Shown here: one piece after another, positions 23,751 through 31,547 of the stretch | Numbering within the stretch: the first letter of the stretch is position 1 | Layout of the letters: each line of letters opens with the position of its first letter | From: Gp7-AA10 sp035636095 | GTDB taxonomy: Bacteria > Acidobacteriota > Thermoanaerobaculia > Gp7-AA8 | Assembly (NCBI GenBank): GCA_035636095.1 | Contig: DASPZU010000021.1 | Location: 1 to 31,547, forward strand | DNA length: 31,547 nt | Reading direction: 5' to 3' | Program-made: the position numbers and the translations under genes | The notes under the pieces: generated by a model | What the model saw: only the letters and a program-made list of their open reading frames with translations | Databases searched by the model: none | What the model was told of the DNA's origin: nothing

Positions 23751-23813
23751 ATGAAACGACTTCAGCTGCCGCTGCTGATCCGACTGATTGACGCCCCGAT
23801 GCTTCGGAATTAG
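23751..23813 (+). CDS. Possible 20-codon leader ORF upstream of the Phd-type antitoxin
   Basis: A short frame encodes MKRLQLPLLIRLIDAPMLRN and has a GGGGAGG Shine-Dalgarno about 9 nt upstream. It ends 30 nt before the antitoxin ATG. It may be a leader peptide or chance; no further support is available. Confidence 0.2.
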   Translation: MKRLQLPLLIRLIDAPMLRN

Positions 23814-23843
23814 AGTTAGTCCGATCGGGTTAGTCCACTCATC

Positions 23844-24083
23844 ATGAACACCGTAAACATTCACAAAGCGAAAACGCAGCTCTCTCGACTCGTCGATCGT
23901 GCCGTCCGCGGCGAGTCGTTCGTGATTGCCAAGGCCGGGAAGCCGCTCGTCAAGGTCTCGGCGCTCGATGCGCCGGCAGAACCGCAGCGGCTCGGTTTCC
24001 TCAAAGGCGAGATTGAAGTGCCCGATGACTTCGATCGCATGGGCGAGGAAGAAGTCGCCGCGCTCTTCGGAACCGGTGCGTGA
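23844..24083 (+). CDS. Phd/YefM-family antitoxin
   Basis: The 79-residue protein has the classic form MNTVNIHKAKTQLSRLVDRAVRGESFVIAKAGKPLVKV, with the DNA-binding N-terminus, and an acidic C-terminus (VPDDFDRMGEEEVAALF) that should bind the PIN toxin. Two direct copies of GTTAGTCC (23815-23822, 23829-23836) lie just upstream and may be its operator. The stop overlaps the toxin start. A fragment of a closely related gene sits at 19026-19060. Confidence 0.92.
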   Translation: MNTVNIHKAKTQLSRLVDRAVRGESFVIAKAGKPLVKVSALDAPAEPQRLGFLKGEIEVPDDFDRMGEEEVAALFGTGA

Positions 24084-24466
24084 AGCTTCTTCTCGACACG
24101 CAGCTCCTCCTGTGGGCCGCGGGTCAGCCCGAGCGCCTCTCCGCCGCCGCGCGCAGAAAGCTCAACAATCCGAAAAACGAGTTGATCTTCAGCGCCGCCA
24201 GTCTCTGGGAAATCACGATCAAGAACTCCATCGGCCGCGAGGACTTTCGCGTCGAGCCGCGCCTGCTGCGCCGCGCACTTCTCGACAACGGCTACACCGA
24301 GCTGCCTGTCACCAGCGAGCACGCCGTGAACGTCGATGCGCTCCCTCCGCTGCATAAGGACCCGTTCGATCGCCTCCTGATCGCGCAAGCCCTCGTCGAG
24401 GGCATCACACTTCTCACTGCCGACGCACGAGTCGCGCGCTACCGCGGATCGGTCCGAAAGGTCTGA
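24080..24466 (+). CDS. vapC: VapC-like toxin, PIN-domain RNase
   Basis: The 128-residue PIN protein starts at a GTG overlapping the antitoxin stop. The acidic site is complete: Asp6 in LLLDTQLLLW, Glu in SLWEITIKNSIG, Asp in DPFDRLLIAQA and Asp in LLTADARV. It belongs to the Phd-associated VapC group and is unlike the other VapC here, so the two pairs were probably acquired separately. It is a predicted endoribonuclease. Confidence 0.93.
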   Translation: MKLLLDTQLLLWAAGQPERLSAAARRKLNNPKNELIFSAASLWEITIKNSIGREDFRVEPRLLRRALLDNGYTELPVTSEHAVNVDALPPLHKDPFDRLLIAQALVEGITLLTADARVARYRGSVRKV

Positions 24467-24473
24467 GTCCGTC

Positions 24474-26516
24474 ATGAGCGGCGCCGGCAGAGACGAGCTT
24501 CTGCTTCCACTGCTGGCCGTTGCGGCCACCCTCCTCGGCATTTCCTGCACGGGCTCGGTGGAAAAGGCTGCGGGAGGGAATCTCGAGGATCCCAGGCGGC
24601 AGGCGGAGCTGCGGGGGACGTATCGCCGTGAGCTTCGTTTATGCGAAGCGTTCGGCGAGCAGCAGATGCCGACCTGTCTGTTGGCGCTGGCGGTCGAGAA
24701 ACGGGAGCCTTTCCTCTGCTCCGAGATCCCGGAGGGTTCGTCGTGGAGGAGCGAGTGCTATAGAAAGGTCGCAGCGCTCACTGGACAATCGATTCTGTGT
24801 GGCAGGATCGGGCCTCCCAGCATCCAGGCGCGCTGTTATGCGGCCGCGGCGGCAGTCAGTCGAGACGCTGCGAGCTGTACGCCCATTCTCGCCGCCGACA
24901 GAGAACGGAAGAAGAAGGAAAGCGCTCTCCCGGCAATCGAAGTTGGATCGACGGAGTGGAATGTCGACGCGAACTACAAAGCCTGCGTCGCCGTCGCGCA
25001 GGGGAACGCCGACGGGTGCGAGGCGATCAACAAAGCGACGGACTCGGATGCTCGCCGTCTCTGCTTTCAGGAGCTCGCACTTTCGAAAGAGGACCCTGCT
25101 CTCTGTGCCCGGCTGCAAACCGAAGGATCGTCGATCTTCGTGCACGACTGCATCAAGGAGATCGGGATCCGAACGGCGCAAGCGACCATCTGCGAACAAA
25201 TCCCGAGTCAGAGCGGTGCGATTGCCTTTCAATACCGCCGCGAATGCAGCAGGTCCGTCGATCTTTTCACGCGGACCGGCGTGAAGTGCGAAGAGCGCGA
25301 TCCACTCTGTTCGGGTCGAATCGCCGCGGTGACTCACGACCTGACGGTGTGCAGGAATCTGCGCAGCTACACCGAGATCGACAACTGCCTGATCACCTAC
25401 GCCTACAAAGCGGGGGACGGCGCCGTCTGCAGCGAAATGCGCGATAGCGGCCACCGTTCTATTTGCCAGGAGGTGGCCGGTAGCGCGGGGCCTAAAGCTG
25501 CTCCGGACATCCAGGCGGCGAAGCCTCCGCAACCGGCGCCGCCCGATGGGAGGGCCGAGGCCCGACGCCGGGCCGAGACAGCCGAGCGTGACAGGTGGGA
25601 AGCGGCGCTCTATTGGTCGCGAGTCATCCTGGAAAATCTGGGTCGCATCGATCGGCGCAGCGAGGAGCACATGCGCATCGATTTGTTGAAGGCCGATGCC
25701 AGCGAATCGTCTCCAACCGAAGTCCTGATCCGGCTTCGATCATCCGAGATCGTGCTGAAGATGCGCTGGTGCGACGAAGGGGACATCCCGGAATGCATCG
25801 CGATCGGCGAAGAGCTCTTCCGCTCCTGTCAATTCAACCAGGCCGAGGACGTCTTTCTCAGGGCCAAAAAGCAACTCGACAACACGCCACGTGCGCTGGA
25901 CGGACACATCTTCGAGGGCGATGTGCGTCAGACGGTGGAGGTCGGCGTCAACAAGAGTGATCCTTCCCACCGCAGCGAATCGTGTGCGACATACGCGCTC
26001 GGTTGCTGCGGCTCCACTGACGCGCGGGAGGCTGCGTTGTGGGAACGACTGTGGAATGAATATCGACGGAATGCGAACGTCGCATTCAGCGGGCTTCCGA
26101 TTCAGGAAGGAATGGAGCGACTGTGGCTCTCGGCTGTTCGAGGCGAGCTACTTCGGAAGCAGTACGAGTTTGTCCTGGACCTCGAGAACCTCGATGCCGA
26201 AACGGCGAAGCCAGTTCGGGAAGCTTTCGTGGAGGTTGCCCAACGCCATTGCAATGAGGGCGGCGCGATGTCCTGTCGTGTTCTGACTGAGTCCTATCTG
26301 GGACAATGTCGCTTCGATGAAGCTGCAGCCACCTATCGGAAGATGATGGACGCGCGGGCCGCTGAAATCGGTGCACTCGGTCGGATCGAGCGAAGCGGCA
26401 AAGCGCGGGAGATCCTCCGGCAGGCGCTGGAGAAGGTGCCTGGAGGTTTGTCCGATCCGGCGACGTTTTCCGCAGAACGTCGGGCGCTCTGCGAGCAGAT
26501 GAGGCGCCAACGATGA
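24474..26516 (+). CDS. Cysteine-rich lipoprotein of repeated two-Cys modules
   Basis: The 680-residue protein has a lipoprotein signal with Cys25 in LLGISC. From about 50 to 340 it is built of roughly nine degenerate ~30-residue modules in which a pair of cysteines is 12-16 residues apart: examples are ECYRKVAALTGQSILCGRI, LCFQELALSKEDPALCARL, DCIKEIGIRTAQATICEQI and NCLITYAYKAGDGAVCSEM. These probably form helical hairpins held by disulfides. A Pro/Ala/Arg linker (about 340-370) leads to a C-terminal half with TPR-like helices and further Cys. Function is unknown; a binding or scaffold role on the membrane surface is inferred. It starts 7 nt after the toxin stop without a strong Shine-Dalgarno, so cotranscription is uncertain. 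Confidence 0.75.
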   Translation: MSGAGRDELLLPLLAVAATLLGISCTGSVEKAAGGNLEDPRRQAELRGTYRRELRLCEAFGEQQMPTCLLALAVEKREPFLCSEIPEGSSWRSECYRKVAALTGQSILCGRIGPPSIQARCYAAAAAVSRDAASCTPILAADRERKKKESALPAIEVGSTEWNVDANYKACVAVAQGNADGCEAINKATDSDARRLCFQELALSKEDPALCARLQTEGSSIFVHDCIKEIGIRTAQATICEQIPSQSGAIAFQYRRECSRSVDLFTRTGVKCEERDPLCSGRIAAVTHDLTVCRNLRSYTEIDNCLITYAYKAGDGAVCSEMRDSGHRSICQEVAGSAGPKAAPDIQAAKPPQPAPPDGRAEARRRAETAERDRWEAALYWSRVILENLGRIDRRSEEHMRIDLLKADASESSPTEVLIRLRSSEIVLKMRWCDEGDIPECIAIGEELFRSCQFNQAEDVFLRAKKQLDNTPRALDGHIFEGDVRQTVEVGVNKSDPSHRSESCATYALGCCGSTDAREAALWERLWNEYRRNANVAFSGLPIQEGMERLWLSAVRGELLRKQYEFVLDLENLDAETAKPVREAFVEVAQRHCNEGGAMSCRVLTESYLGQCRFDEAAATYRKMMDARAAEIGALGRIERSGKAREILRQALEKVPGGLSDPATFSAERRALCEQMRRQR

Positions 26517-26518
26517 AT

Positions 26519-26576
26519 CACCACAGAGACACAGAGATCACAGAGACATCTCTGTGATCTCTGTGCCTCTGTGGTG
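26519..26576. repeat. 58-bp near-perfect intergenic palindrome
   Basis: Arms 26519-26546 and 26549-26576 pair at 27 of 28 positions around a 2-nt centre. The arms are made of CACAGAGA/TCTCTGTG units. It begins 2 nt after the lipoprotein stop and has no U-tract. A matching half copy is at 6519-6533. It is probably a dispersed palindromic repeat. Confidence 0.8.
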
Positions 26577-26622
26577 AAAGACCCTAGAGTGCTAGATTGC
26601 CTGAAACAAGAAGGAGAAATTC

Positions 26623-27124
26623 ATGCGGCGAACCCTGCTGGCACTCTGCTCTCTGTCGCTATTTTTGGTCCCGGCGGATCTGCTGGCGCAGAAAAAAGAT
26701 CCGCTGGCGACATTCCTGTTCGCGCTCAAGGTCGACATCGTCGGTATCGGAGAGACGACGGCATTCTTCAAATCGGTCGGCGGTCTTGGGTCGGAGACGG
26801 AAGTGGTCGAGTTCAGGGAGGGTGGTGCGACGGGCTTCGTCAGGAAGCTCATCGGCGTGGACCAAGTGGCCCAACATCGTGCTGAAGCGAGGGTACACGG
26901 GCGACACGACGCTCCTGAAGTGGAGAATGCAGATCGAGCATGGTCAGCTCGACCAGGCGCGCCAGAATCTAACGCTCATCCTTCTCGATAAGTCGAACGT
27001 GGAAGTGTCGCGATGGACGCCGACTCGGGCCTGGCCGAGCAAGCTCGTGATCGAGGTCAACCAGGAGACGGGCGAACTCGAGGAAGTCGTCGAGGTGGCA
27101 GCGGATGTCGTCACGCGGCAGTAA
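26623..27124 (+). pseudogene. Phage tail-tube (gp19-like) protein with signal peptide, frameshifted
   Basis: Translation starts at an ATG with AAGGAG upstream and gives a signal peptide (MRRTLLALCSLSLFLVPADLLAQ), then DPLATFLFALKVDI and GGLGSETEVVEFREGGATG. This is the T4 gp19-like tail-tube pattern. At 26859-26860 an extra G shifts the frame. Read without it, the product continues GVTKWPNIVLKRGYTGDTTLLKW, DQARQNLTLILLDK and RAWPSKLVIEVN to a stop at 27124, a complete family-length protein of about 167 residues. The shift is either a real mutation or a sequencing error. No other tail genes are nearby, and a signal peptide is not expected for a phage tube protein. Confidence 0.8.
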
Positions 27125-27839
27125 CCTTTGCGCAAGAAAGCTCGTGGCGGTTCTGCTGCTCAGCGGGTGCGCCTATAGCTATCAGGCCAGACACGTCGCG
27201 CCGACCAGCTTCCTGGGCCCGTCCGCGTCTCTCCTCGAAAAGGGGAAAAGAGGCCAGGATCCTTTGCTTGTCTATCGTCGCGCGGGCACGGCGTGGTCGT
27301 CGTACGACAAAGTCATCGTCGATCCGATCGAGATCTGGACCACAGACCCCTCCAGCTCAACCGATGAGTGGTCCGATGTACAGAAACTGGCTGACGTCTT
27401 CCATCAAACGCTGACGGAGAAGCTCACCACGTCGTATCGGATTGTGGAGACATCGCAGCCGGGTGCCATGCGCATCCGCATCGCAATGATCGATGCCAGA
27501 CCGGCGCGTGCAGCGTTCAAGGTCGCGAAGAACGTCGCGCCTTACACCGGAGTGACAGTCGCCGATGCGGCGTGGACGTTCATCACCGGGAAACCGGCAT
27601 TCGGCGGCGAAGTCTCCATCGAATACATGATCCACGACTCTGTCACGGGCGAGCTCCTCAGTGCCGGCGCAGACCGCCGCGTCGGCGGAGATCAGATCGG
27701 AAAGGCGACGTTTACGACGTGGGGTGACGCGAAGAACATCATCACGCTGTGGTGCGATTTCGCCGCTTACCGTTTGTGCCTCGATCGCGGCGGCAAAGAT
27801 TGTCGGAAGCCGCGGGCCGGGCTGCTCGAGATGCCATAG
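27105..27839 (+). CDS. DUF3313-like lipoprotein
   Basis: The 244-residue protein has a lipobox (LLLSGC, Cys at about 22). The order SFLGPSASLLEKG, then YDKVIVDPIEIW, LADVFHQTLTEKL and AMRIRIAMIDARPAR fits the DUF3313 family of small outer-membrane or periplasmic lipoproteins of unknown function. The start at ATG 27105 overlaps the preceding gene's end by 20 nt, suggesting coupling to the tail-tube-like protein. Its stop is 19 nt from the convergent haloperoxidase. Confidence 0.8.
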   Translation: MSSRGSNLCARKLVAVLLLSGCAYSYQARHVAPTSFLGPSASLLEKGKRGQDPLLVYRRAGTAWSSYDKVIVDPIEIWTTDPSSSTDEWSDVQKLADVFHQTLTEKLTTSYRIVETSQPGAMRIRIAMIDARPARAAFKVAKNVAPYTGVTVADAAWTFITGKPAFGGEVSIEYMIHDSVTGELLSAGADRRVGGDQIGKATFTTWGDAKNIITLWCDFAAYRLCLDRGGKDCRKPRAGLLEMP

Positions 27840-27858
27840 CGCGGCAGTAAAGCTTCGA

Positions 27859-29442
27859 TTACACCGTGATCGCGCGGCCGTCAAAGGTCGTCAGCGAAAA
27901 ACCACGGAATCGTTCGTTGAAGCACTCCTTCATGTCGCCGAGGATGCTCAGCGCCACCGCTTCGCCGAGGCCAAGGCCCGCCACCGCGTCGGAGCGCCAG
28001 TGGATGCCGGACATATCGCGTCCGCAGGAGATGTTCCAGGCGAGCTTGTTCAGCTCTCCGCCGACCGTGAGGTCAGGTCCGCGATACGGCACGAGCGTCA
28101 ATCCGTCGGCAGTCACATCCACCGGATCGTAGATGGGAAAAGAGTCATCGAAGAAAGCCTTGAGCACGGTCGCGCAAGCGCCGGCAACGGCGGCGTGCCC
28201 ACCCGGATACGACGGATGGAGCGGCGCACCCTCGGGGTAACCTTGCGGAAGAAGAAACGTTCCGCTGGCGTCGTGAATCGCAGCCAGAGCCGCCGAGCCG
28301 AGCACGCTCTCGTGGATCGGATATTCCGCGCCGCCGGTCATCTTCAAGTGCACCCGGCCGGCGAATTCCTCCGGCCGCAGCCGGCGATGGACTAACCACT
28401 TCTGCGCCCAACAGGCGCGAAGAGCAGGGATCGTGACGCGTGCCACCAGATCGAGGGCCTGCGCCGCGCCAAAGGTCACGAATCCCGACTGCGTTCGGGA
28501 TCCACGATACGGATTGGCGGCATCGTAGGGAGCTCCCTTGTAGGGCCTCTGCGCGTCGGTGGTTCCCTGCATTCCGAACAGGATCAGACAAGCGGTCTCG
28601 TACGCCTGATGCGGAAAATCGAGATAAGCGTAGGCAGCAAGATCGCGCCCGCTTCGGATGTAGCGGTACGCGGCAGCGTGCTTGGCCGGCATGGCCTTGC
28701 CGTTCTGTACCGCGAGCCAGTCATCGAACGTTCGCAGGTAATCGATGCCTGGCGTCGATGTCCGGACATGCTGGACCAGACGAATCGAACCCCACGGAAC
28801 TTCCTTCAATAGAAACTGCGATACGAAAGGTCCGACGCGGTCTCCAGGTGTCGGCCCGCGAAAAACGGTGGCGGGAGTGATGCCGCCCGAGTAGGCCGTG
28901 AGTTTCGACAGGTCGGAGGCCGCTCGCGCAATGACCGGATCACTTTCGTATTGTGCAAACGTTACGTCGCGTGTCAGCGCTTTCCAGTACAGCTCCACCG
29001 CCTCAGCGGCCTGTTCGGCGCTGCGAAATGACGGCGGCGGCGAGGCGGCGATGGCCTGCGGGTCGGCACCTTCGAGGCCAAAGCAGTATGCCGCCTGCGG
29101 ATTGACCAGCTTCAGATCGCCGCCCATCGGAATGGCGTCGAAGTCTGCCGGGTCGGCCGAACGCAGAGCGTGGATCAGCTTCTGATACGCATCCGGATCC
29201 ACCTCGCCCCGCGCATCGTGCGGCAATCCTTTGGTGAAGCGCGTGTACAACTCTTCATCGCCGTTGGTGACAGGCGCCGCGGTCGGGCGTTCTGCCTCAT
29301 GACGCGCGGCATCCATGCGAACCCGGCATGCGCGTTCTGCCCGCGTGCCGGCGGATTTCGGTTTGGCCGCGAATGTTGCTCCCACCGCGGCCAGGGCGGT
29401 GGCGCTGGTCGTCAGAAACTGGCGTCGTGTTTTTTCGCTCAT
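27859..29442 (-). CDS. Vanadium-dependent haloperoxidase-family protein, Tat-exported
   Basis: The 527-residue protein has a twin-arginine signal (RRQFLTTSATALAAVGATFA from residue 6). The vanadate/phosphate pocket of the PAP2/haloperoxidase fold is present: Lys348 with Arg354 or Arg356 (KWLVHRRLRPEEF), His416 in PSYPGGHA, and Arg475 with His481 in GRDMSGIHWRSD. The spacing of Arg475 and His481 equals that of fungal chloroperoxidase. In place of the conserved Ser of the SGH motif there is Gly414. Family members oxidise halides with peroxide or act as acid phosphatases, and which applies is uncertain. It starts 4 nt after the stop of the upstream surface-protein gene, with GGAG inside that gene, so it is translationally coupled. 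Confidence 0.9.
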   Translation of the reverse strand: MSEKTRRQFLTTSATALAAVGATFAAKPKSAGTRAERACRVRMDAARHEAERPTAAPVTNGDEELYTRFTKGLPHDARGEVDPDAYQKLIHALRSADPADFDAIPMGGDLKLVNPQAAYCFGLEGADPQAIAASPPPSFRSAEQAAEAVELYWKALTRDVTFAQYESDPVIARAASDLSKLTAYSGGITPATVFRGPTPGDRVGPFVSQFLLKEVPWGSIRLVQHVRTSTPGIDYLRTFDDWLAVQNGKAMPAKHAAAYRYIRSGRDLAAYAYLDFPHQAYETACLILFGMQGTTDAQRPYKGAPYDAANPYRGSRTQSGFVTFGAAQALDLVARVTIPALRACWAQKWLVHRRLRPEEFAGRVHLKMTGGAEYPIHESVLGSAALAAIHDASGTFLLPQGYPEGAPLHPSYPGGHAAVAGACATVLKAFFDDSFPIYDPVDVTADGLTLVPYRGPDLTVGGELNKLAWNISCGRDMSGIHWRSDAVAGLGLGEAVALSILGDMKECFNERFRGFSLTTFDGRAITV

Positions 29443-29446
29443 CGTC

Positions 29447-31547
29447 TCACTCCGGTACCACCGTCAGGGTCAATTTGGTGGCTCCATACGTCGCGCTGAA
29501 CTTCTTGCCGCCGCCGATCGAGAGTCCGGTGATGGTCGCAAAGGTGCCGGTGCGCGAGCCGTAAGTCAGCACGTCGAATGAGTCGCCGAGGTTCGGGACA
29601 TAGCCGTTGAGCGGGCGAATGTTCATCGTGCCGTCGAGGTTCGCTGCAGCGCTGACCTTCAACTGGTCGTACAGAGTTCCGGCTGTCAGTCCGCCGATTT
29701 CGATGTTGACCACGCCCGATGCGACCTGATTCAGCGCACCCGTGATAGTCAAGACCGCCGGCGAGCTGCCAGGATTGAGCTGACCACCGTTGCGGAAGAT
29801 CGTCGTCCCGAGCGTGACGACGCCGTTCCCATCGATCACACCTGCGGCGCCATTGTCGAAACTCGTGCCCGTCACTGTTAGGCCGGTGTTGATGTCCATC
29901 AGCCCGTTGTTCACCACAGTCGCCGTGAGCGCGCGAGTTCCGCCGGAACCGGTCGCCACGTCGATCGTGCCGTTGTTCGCGAGCGTGCCGGTGGTGAGTG
30001 TCAGATTCGTGGCGTACGTCGATTCGGAGCTCTCCAGTCGAATCGTGCCGGCGTTGGTGAATCCCACTGCTGCAGTGACGGTGGTGTGACTGCCCGCGCC
30101 GCGTCCATTGATCCAGAGCGTCGTACCAGCAGGAATGTTTCCGCTGATCCTGCCGCTGCCGCCGGTCATGTTGAAGATTGCTGCGGTCGAAGCGTTGCCG
30201 AAGTTCAGAGTGCCGTTGATCAGTTGTGGTGTGGTGCCGGTGGTCGTCCCGCCGTTGAAATTCAGCGTTGCGCTGGTGAGCTCGAGGACGCCTGTCCCGG
30301 CGATTGTGCCGCCGTTGTGATTGAACGTTTGTCCGCTGGCCAGCCTCAACTTCTGACCGGAAGCGATGTTGACTGTTCCGCTGTTGGTCATCGTGTCGAT
30401 GAAATCCATCGTCACATTGACGTTGAGGGTTCCCCGGTTGTTGAACGCGCCGTTGATGACGCGTGTACCGCCCGACCCGAGATTGATCTCCGTCGTGCCG
30501 GTGTTGGTGAGCGTGCCGCCCGTGATGGTTACCTGCGACTGATAGGTCGAGTCGGCGCTTTCGAGGCGAAGCGTTCCGGCGTTGATCAGGCCGTTTGCAA
30601 GGGTCAACGTGGTGTGGCTTCCGGCTGCGCGTCCGCTGACCCACAGCGTCTGCGCCGGGGCGATGGTGCCGGTGGCCTTACTGCTGCTGCCACTCTGGAT
30701 GAACGCCGCCGCGCCGGTCGAGCTGCCGAAATTCAACGTGGAATTGATCAGAACAGGAGCGGCGCCGGTGACCGTGCCGCCGTTGAAGTTGAACGTACAG
30801 CTTGTCAGCGCCGAGCTTCCCATGCCGGCGATCGTGCCGCCGTTGAAGTTGAAGGTACTGCCTGTGAAATCCAGGCCTCCCAAACCTGTGATGGTGCCGC
30901 CGTTCTGGTTGAAGGTCTGTCCGCTGCCGAGGTGCAGCTTCTGTCCGGATGCGATGTTGATCGTTGCCGTGTTGGTCAGCGTGCTGACGAAATCCATGGT
31001 CCAGTCGACGTTGACGGTTCCCTGATTGACGAATGTTCCGTTGATCGCGCGGGTACCGCCCGAACCCTGGCTGACCTGGATCGTGCCGGTGTTGGTCAAC
31101 ACGCCGGTTGCGATGGTGAGTTGGGATTGGTAAGTTGAATCGGCGCTTTCGATGCGAATGGTTCCGCCGTTTGTCAGGCCGTTCGGCGCGGTCACGGTGG
31201 TGTGGCTGCCCACACCACGGCCGCTGATCCACAGCGTCTGCGCCGGCGCGATGGTGCCGGAGACCTTGCTGCTGACGCCGGTCTGGATGAATGTCGCCGC
31301 GCTGGCCGACGTTCCGAAGTTCAGCGTGGAATTGATGAGGAGCGGCGTCGTGCCGGTTGTTCCGCCGTTGAAGTTGAGCGTAGAGCCTGTCAGCTCCAGG
31401 CTTCCAGCGCCGGCGATGGTGCCGCCATTCTGGTTGAGGGTTTGTCCGCTGGTCAGCCGCAACTTCTGTCCGGAAGCGATATTGACGGTTCCGCTGTTGG
31501 TCATTGTGTCGATTAAGTCGAGCGTGACGTTGACATTGAGTGTTCCC
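29447..31547 (-). CDS. Large repetitive surface protein, C-terminal part (5' end outside window)
   Basis: The frame is open to the window edge; 700 codons are visible. The sequence is a beta-solenoid-like series of Asn/Gly/Thr-rich units (NIASGQKLRLxSGQTxNxNGGTIxG, GSHTTVTA, GTIRLESADSTYQSQ, GSGGTRAINGTF). Three long repeats are seen, with the NIASGQK motif recurring at spacings of about 525 and 588 bp; the extra 63 bp is an added NFNGGT strand pair. The C-terminus (PGSSPAVLTITGALNQ, LYDQLKVSAAANLDGT, YVPNLGDSFDVLTYG, KLTLTVVPE) resembles that of passenger-type adhesins, but there is no autotransporter barrel or sorting signal. It is presumably secreted and found at the cell surface. The first residues of the real protein are unseen. 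Confidence 0.85.
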   Translation of the reverse strand, partial: GTLNVNVTLDLIDTMTNSGTVNIASGQKLRLTSGQTLNQNGGTIAGAGSLELTGSTLNFNGGTTGTTPLLINSTLNFGTSASAATFIQTGVSSKVSGTIAPAQTLWISGRGVGSHTTVTAPNGLTNGGTIRIESADSTYQSQLTIATGVLTNTGTIQVSQGSGGTRAINGTFVNQGTVNVDWTMDFVSTLTNTATINIASGQKLHLGSGQTFNQNGGTITGLGGLDFTGSTFNFNGGTIAGMGSSALTSCTFNFNGGTVTGAAPVLINSTLNFGSSTGAAAFIQSGSSSKATGTIAPAQTLWVSGRAAGSHTTLTLANGLINAGTLRLESADSTYQSQVTITGGTLTNTGTTEINLGSGGTRVINGAFNNRGTLNVNVTMDFIDTMTNSGTVNIASGQKLRLASGQTFNHNGGTIAGTGVLELTSATLNFNGGTTTGTTPQLINGTLNFGNASTAAIFNMTGGSGRISGNIPAGTTLWINGRGAGSHTTVTAAVGFTNAGTIRLESSESTYATNLTLTTGTLANNGTIDVATGSGGTRALTATVVNNGLMDINTGLTVTGTSFDNGAAGVIDGNGVVTLGTTIFRNGGQLNPGSSPAVLTITGALNQVASGVVNIEIGGLTAGTLYDQLKVSAAANLDGTMNIRPLNGYVPNLGDSFDVLTYGSRTGTFATITGLSIGGGKKFSATYGATKLTLTVVPE

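Noticed and set aside
30086..31138. 350-codon plus-strand frame opposite the surface repeat protein
   Set aside because: It is antisense to low-complexity repeats, so its own repetition (CAGDRAAVEVE and similar) is only a mirror of them.
29447..31547. Regularly recurring sequence that could suggest a CRISPR array or satellite
   Set aside because: The repeats are in frame, unequal in length and encode a continuous beta-repeat protein.

Overview
The window is GC-rich and densely coded, with long spurious open frames opposite most genes. The gene set fits a soil- or sediment-type Gram-negative bacterium, perhaps Acidobacteriota: secreted lipoproteins and Tat substrates, MacA/MacB-type export genes, a soluble Ser/Thr kinase paired with a winged-helix/FHA regulator, an SMP-30 lactonase, a vanadium haloperoxidase and PIN toxins. 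The phylum is inferred from gene content only. No rRNA, tRNA or CRISPR array was seen.

Layout. Positions 1-120 hold the 5' end of an IS110-family transposase (minus strand) behind a hairpin that covers its ribosome binding site. A small secreted protein (207-761) follows, then a minus-strand pair of an SMP-30 lactonase and an alpha/beta hydrolase (762-2521). A 1270-residue subtilisin-like protease (2685-6497) carries two inserted cassettes of calcium-loop repeats inside its catalytic domain. From 12585 down to 6541 runs a tightly packed six-gene operon: exported membrane protein, ABC ATPase, two ABC-2 permeases, Ser/Thr kinase and winged-helix/FHA regulator. Opposite it, 12690-16487 encodes a MacA-like adaptor and two MacB/FtsX-type permeases with no ATPase. 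An M1 metallopeptidase (16495-18948) converges on them.

Positions 18949-24470 are a mosaic region. They contain broken pieces of the MacB permease 3' end (19060-19290 and again at 22571-22598), a fragment of a Phd-type antitoxin, an RRM protein, small membrane proteins, an XRE regulator divergent from an ABM-domain protein, and two complete toxin-antitoxin pairs (VapBC and Phd/VapC) separated by a VOC-family protein with a histone-like basic tail. This looks like a site of repeated insertion and decay.

The last third has a cysteine-rich lipoprotein built of repeated two-cysteine modules (24474-26516), a near-perfect 58-bp intergenic palindrome, a frameshifted phage-tail-tube (gp19-like) protein with a signal peptide, a DUF3313-like lipoprotein, a Tat-exported vanadium haloperoxidase, and immediately upstream of it the C-terminal part of a large repetitive surface protein that runs off the window.

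The strongest candidates for something undescribed are the repeat cassettes embedded twice in the protease, the ABC-exporter/kinase/FHA-regulator operon, the cysteine-module lipoprotein and the exported tail-tube protein.
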